Positions 4,694-6,375 of a DNA stretch of 6,375 nucleotides are shown in pieces. A program made the translations under genes and the position numbers. Source of the stretch: Actinomycetes bacterium (GTDB lineage Bacteria; Actinomycetota; Actinomycetes; Actinomycetales; Beutenbergiaceae); the NCBI GenBank assembly GCA_021793935.1, contig JAJYRV010000121.1, forward strand, positions 1 through 6,375, written 5' to 3'. Positions within the stretch are counted from its first letter, which is position 1, and the number at the start of each line of letters is the position of its first letter. Below the pieces are notes generated by a model that was given only the letters and a program-made list of their open reading frames with translations, ran no database searches and was not told where the DNA came from.

Positions 4694-6375
4694 TCGAGGG
4701 CTCCTTGCGCCACGACGCCCCGCCGGATTTCGTCCATCGCTTCCCGCGCGGTGCGCCGAAGGCGCGGCGTTGGAGCAACGAGGGCGACCTGGTCGAGCAG
4801 GTCGAGGACCTGACGGGCCCAACGAACGAAGTCCCCGGCCGCCAGGTCGGTGTCGGCGAGGACGATATCCAGCCCCAACCCGGAGGCCCAGTGGAACATC
4901 GGCAGCACCAGCCCCATGTCCAACGGGGTCGTGACCTCCAGGTCGAAATCGGCTTCGAGGGCGATGATCTCCCGCGCGCAGGCGCTGGTCTCACGCAGGG
5001 CCTCCCCCATCGGTGCCATCGTTCCGGTGAAGCGTGGGATCGGGCTGGGCTCGTCCGACCGCGGTTCGTACATCACCGCCGCGATGGCTCCCGCGAGTGC
5101 GGGGGCGGTGAGGTCGTTCCAGATGCCGTCGCGCAGCGCCTGGGCGATCACGAGGTCCTGTTCGGAGTAGATCCGGCGCAACCATTTACCCTGGTCGGAG
5201 ACGACCAACGCCTCGTCCTCCTCATCGAGATAGCCCAGGCTCAGCAGCACCTTCGTCACGCGGTCGAACTCTCGCGCGATCGAACTCGTCCGGCCCTCGA
5301 TGCGCCGGATGATCCCCTGGTACTCCTTGTCGACCTTGAGCCAGCGGTTCGCCCACCGGACGTGATCCTCGCGTTCGGCGCAACCGTGGCACGGATGCGC
5401 GCGGAGCTGCTCGCGGAGCCGTTCGAGGGTCTCATCCCCGGGTGCCTGCTTCTTCCGAGTCGGGAAGTCCTCGTGTGCGAGCGCACCGAGGGCCGAGCGC
5501 ATCGAGGAGGCGAGGTCGACCCGGTCCCGGGGCCGGCGGGAGTTGAAGTGTTTGCCCACCCGGATCCTCGTGAGCACCTGAGTGTCGACGGGAATGTCGG
5601 CGTGGCTGAGCCGGCGCACCCGGGCGTCGCTGGTGAGGACGGTGAGGATCGGTCCGTCGGCGTCGAAGTCGGGCCGGGACAGCACGACCGCGTGCCCCTG
5701 CCGGCGCCCACGCGGGAGGCGGACGACGTCGCCCTTGCGCAGCTCACTCACCGCGTTGGCTAACGCCTGGCGGTGCGCGCGGGAACGTGCCCGGGAAAGT
5801 TCCTTCTCCCGAGCGTTGATCGCTTGCCGCAGGCGCATGTACTCCTCGAAATCACCCAGGTGGCACGACATCGCCTTCGCGTAGCCTTCCTTGGCTTCGG
5901 TGAGTTTGCGGGTCTGCCGGGCCAGGCCGACCACGGCCCGGTCGGCCTGGAATTGGGCGAAGGAGGTCTCCAGGATCTCCCGGGCCCGCGCGGCGTCGGT
6001 GGTCGCGAGCAGGTTGACCGCCATGTTGTAGGTCGGCCGGAACGCCGAGCGCAGCGGATAGGTGCGCCGGCTCGCGAGACCGGCGAGGGCGATCGGGTCC
6101 AGGCCGCTGGAGTACAGGACCACCGCGTGTCCCTCGACGTCGATCCCGCGCCGTCCGGCCCGGCCGGTGAGCTGGGTGTACTCCCCCGCGGTGATATCCG
6201 CGTGGCGTTGGCCGTCCCATTTCACGAGCCGTTCCAGCACGACCGTGCGGGCGGGCATGTTGATGCCCAGCGCGAGCGTTTCGGTGGCGAAGACCACCTT
6301 GATGAGCCCGGCGGCGAACAACTCCTCCACGGTTTCTTTGAACACGGGCAGCATGCCCGCGTGGTGGGCGGCGAC
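4690..6375 (-). CDS. helY: HelY/Ski2-like RNA helicase (partial, N-terminus off the right edge)
   Basis: The C-terminal 561 residues of a superfamily 2 ATP-dependent helicase of the Ski2/Mtr4 type. M. tuberculosis HelY has about 900 residues, so the first RecA domain with Walker A and the DEAD/DEVH box lies beyond the edge. Visible residues begin with VAAHHAGMLPVFKETVEELF. Motif V is ATETLALGINMPAR (30-43) and motif VI QLTGRAGRRG (68-77, arginine fingers). A basic beta-barrel-like insert follows near 212-275 (KGDVVRLPRGRRQGHAVVL), then HPCHGCAERED (327-337), a cysteine-containing signature of bacterial HelY proteins, and the DSHCT C-terminal domain from about 407 to 552 with DLAAGDFVRWARQVLDLLDQ. 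The likely role is RNA unwinding in RNA processing or decay; the bacterial substrate is not established. The stop codon overlaps the start of the amidohydrolase-like gene. In M. tuberculosis helY follows tatA-tatC; whether it does so here cannot be seen. Confidence 0.95.
   Translation of the reverse strand, partial: VAAHHAGMLPVFKETVEELFAAGLIKVVFATETLALGINMPARTVVLERLVKWDGQRHADITAGEYTQLTGRAGRRGIDVEGHAVVLYSSGLDPIALAGLASRRTYPLRSAFRPTYNMAVNLLATTDAARAREILETSFAQFQADRAVVGLARQTRKLTEAKEGYAKAMSCHLGDFEEYMRLRQAINAREKELSRARSRAHRQALANAVSELRKGDVVRLPRGRRQGHAVVLSRPDFDADGPILTVLTSDARVRRLSHADIPVDTQVLTRIRVGKHFNSRRPRDRVDLASSMRSALGALAHEDFPTRKKQAPGDETLERLREQLRAHPCHGCAEREDHVRWANRWLKVDKEYQGIIRRIEGRTSSIAREFDRVTKVLLSLGYLDEEDEALVVSDQGKWLRRIYSEQDLVIAQALRDGIWNDLTAPALAGAIAAVMYEPRSDEPSPIPRFTGTMAPMGEALRETSACAREIIALEADFDLEVTTPLDMGLVLPMFHWASGLGLDIVLADTDLAAGDFVRWARQVLDLLDQVALVAPTPRLRRTAREAMDEIRRGVVAQGALD
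4701..4706 (-). promoter_or_regulatory. Ribosome binding site of the amidohydrolase-like gene
   Basis: On the minus strand AAGGAG lies seven bases before the TTG start codon (4693-4691), inside the end of the helicase gene. It is the main reason for choosing the TTG, and with the TTGA stop/start overlap it points to coupled translation. Confidence 0.75.

Noticed and set aside
4694..4822. 43-residue N-terminal extension of the amidohydrolase-like protein
   Set aside because: It lies entirely within the helicase gene, is Arg/Pro/Ser-rich, and has no family similarity; the TTG at 4693 has a proper Shine-Dalgarno and starts right at the first beta-strand.
4705..5763. A 352-codon plus-strand open frame antisense to the helicase
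   Set aside because: The helicase frame shows conserved HelY and DSHCT sequence throughout; the antisense product is low-complexity with no family signature.

Overview
The window looks like chromosomal housekeeping DNA from a high-GC Gram-positive bacterium (Actinomycetota). The best evidence is an RbpA gene (an RNA-polymerase-binding protein confined to actinobacteria) beside a polyprenol-phosphate-mannose synthase and an apolipoprotein N-acyltransferase. Mycobacterium tuberculosis keeps the same neighbours (Rv2050 rbpA next to Rv2051c ppm1). GC content is high throughout, and codons favour G or C in third position. I cannot name the genus. An Actinomycetaceae-like organism is a guess from the gene neighbourhood and the overall look of the proteins.

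Layout from left to right. 1-609 (minus): 5' three quarters of nadE, ammonia-dependent NAD synthetase, running off the left edge. 610-805: divergent control region with a probable leaderless nadE promoter, a helically phased CTTCAC triplet and a SigR/SigH-type stress promoter for rbpA. 806-1153 (plus): rbpA. 1165-1199: a perfect 15-bp hairpin between convergent genes. 1196-1933 and 1943-3472 (both minus): ppm1 and lnt, a two-gene unit transcribed lnt first. 3473-3730: a 258-bp gap with direct and inverted repeats. 3731-4693 (minus): a short amidohydrolase-like protein that appears to have lost its metal ligands. 4690-6375 (minus): the C-terminal 561 residues of a HelY/Ski2-type RNA helicase, running off the right edge.

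How the genes fit together. Lnt and Ppm1 both act at the cytoplasmic membrane on the cell envelope: Lnt N-acylates lipoproteins, and Ppm1 makes the lipid-linked mannose donor for lipoglycans and protein O-mannosylation. In some actinobacteria they are fused into one protein, but here they are separate and closely spaced. RbpA supports sigma-factor-dependent transcription initiation, and its promoter here suggests induction under thiol-oxidative stress. The helicase and the amidohydrolase-like gene overlap by four bases (TTGA) and are probably translationally coupled, although no functional link is evident.

I see no mobile element, CRISPR array, tRNA, rRNA or defence system, and no clear case for a wholly new system. 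The points most worth a second look are the apparent pseudoenzyme behind the helicase, the regulatory architecture between nadE and rbpA, and the repeat-rich gap upstream of lnt.
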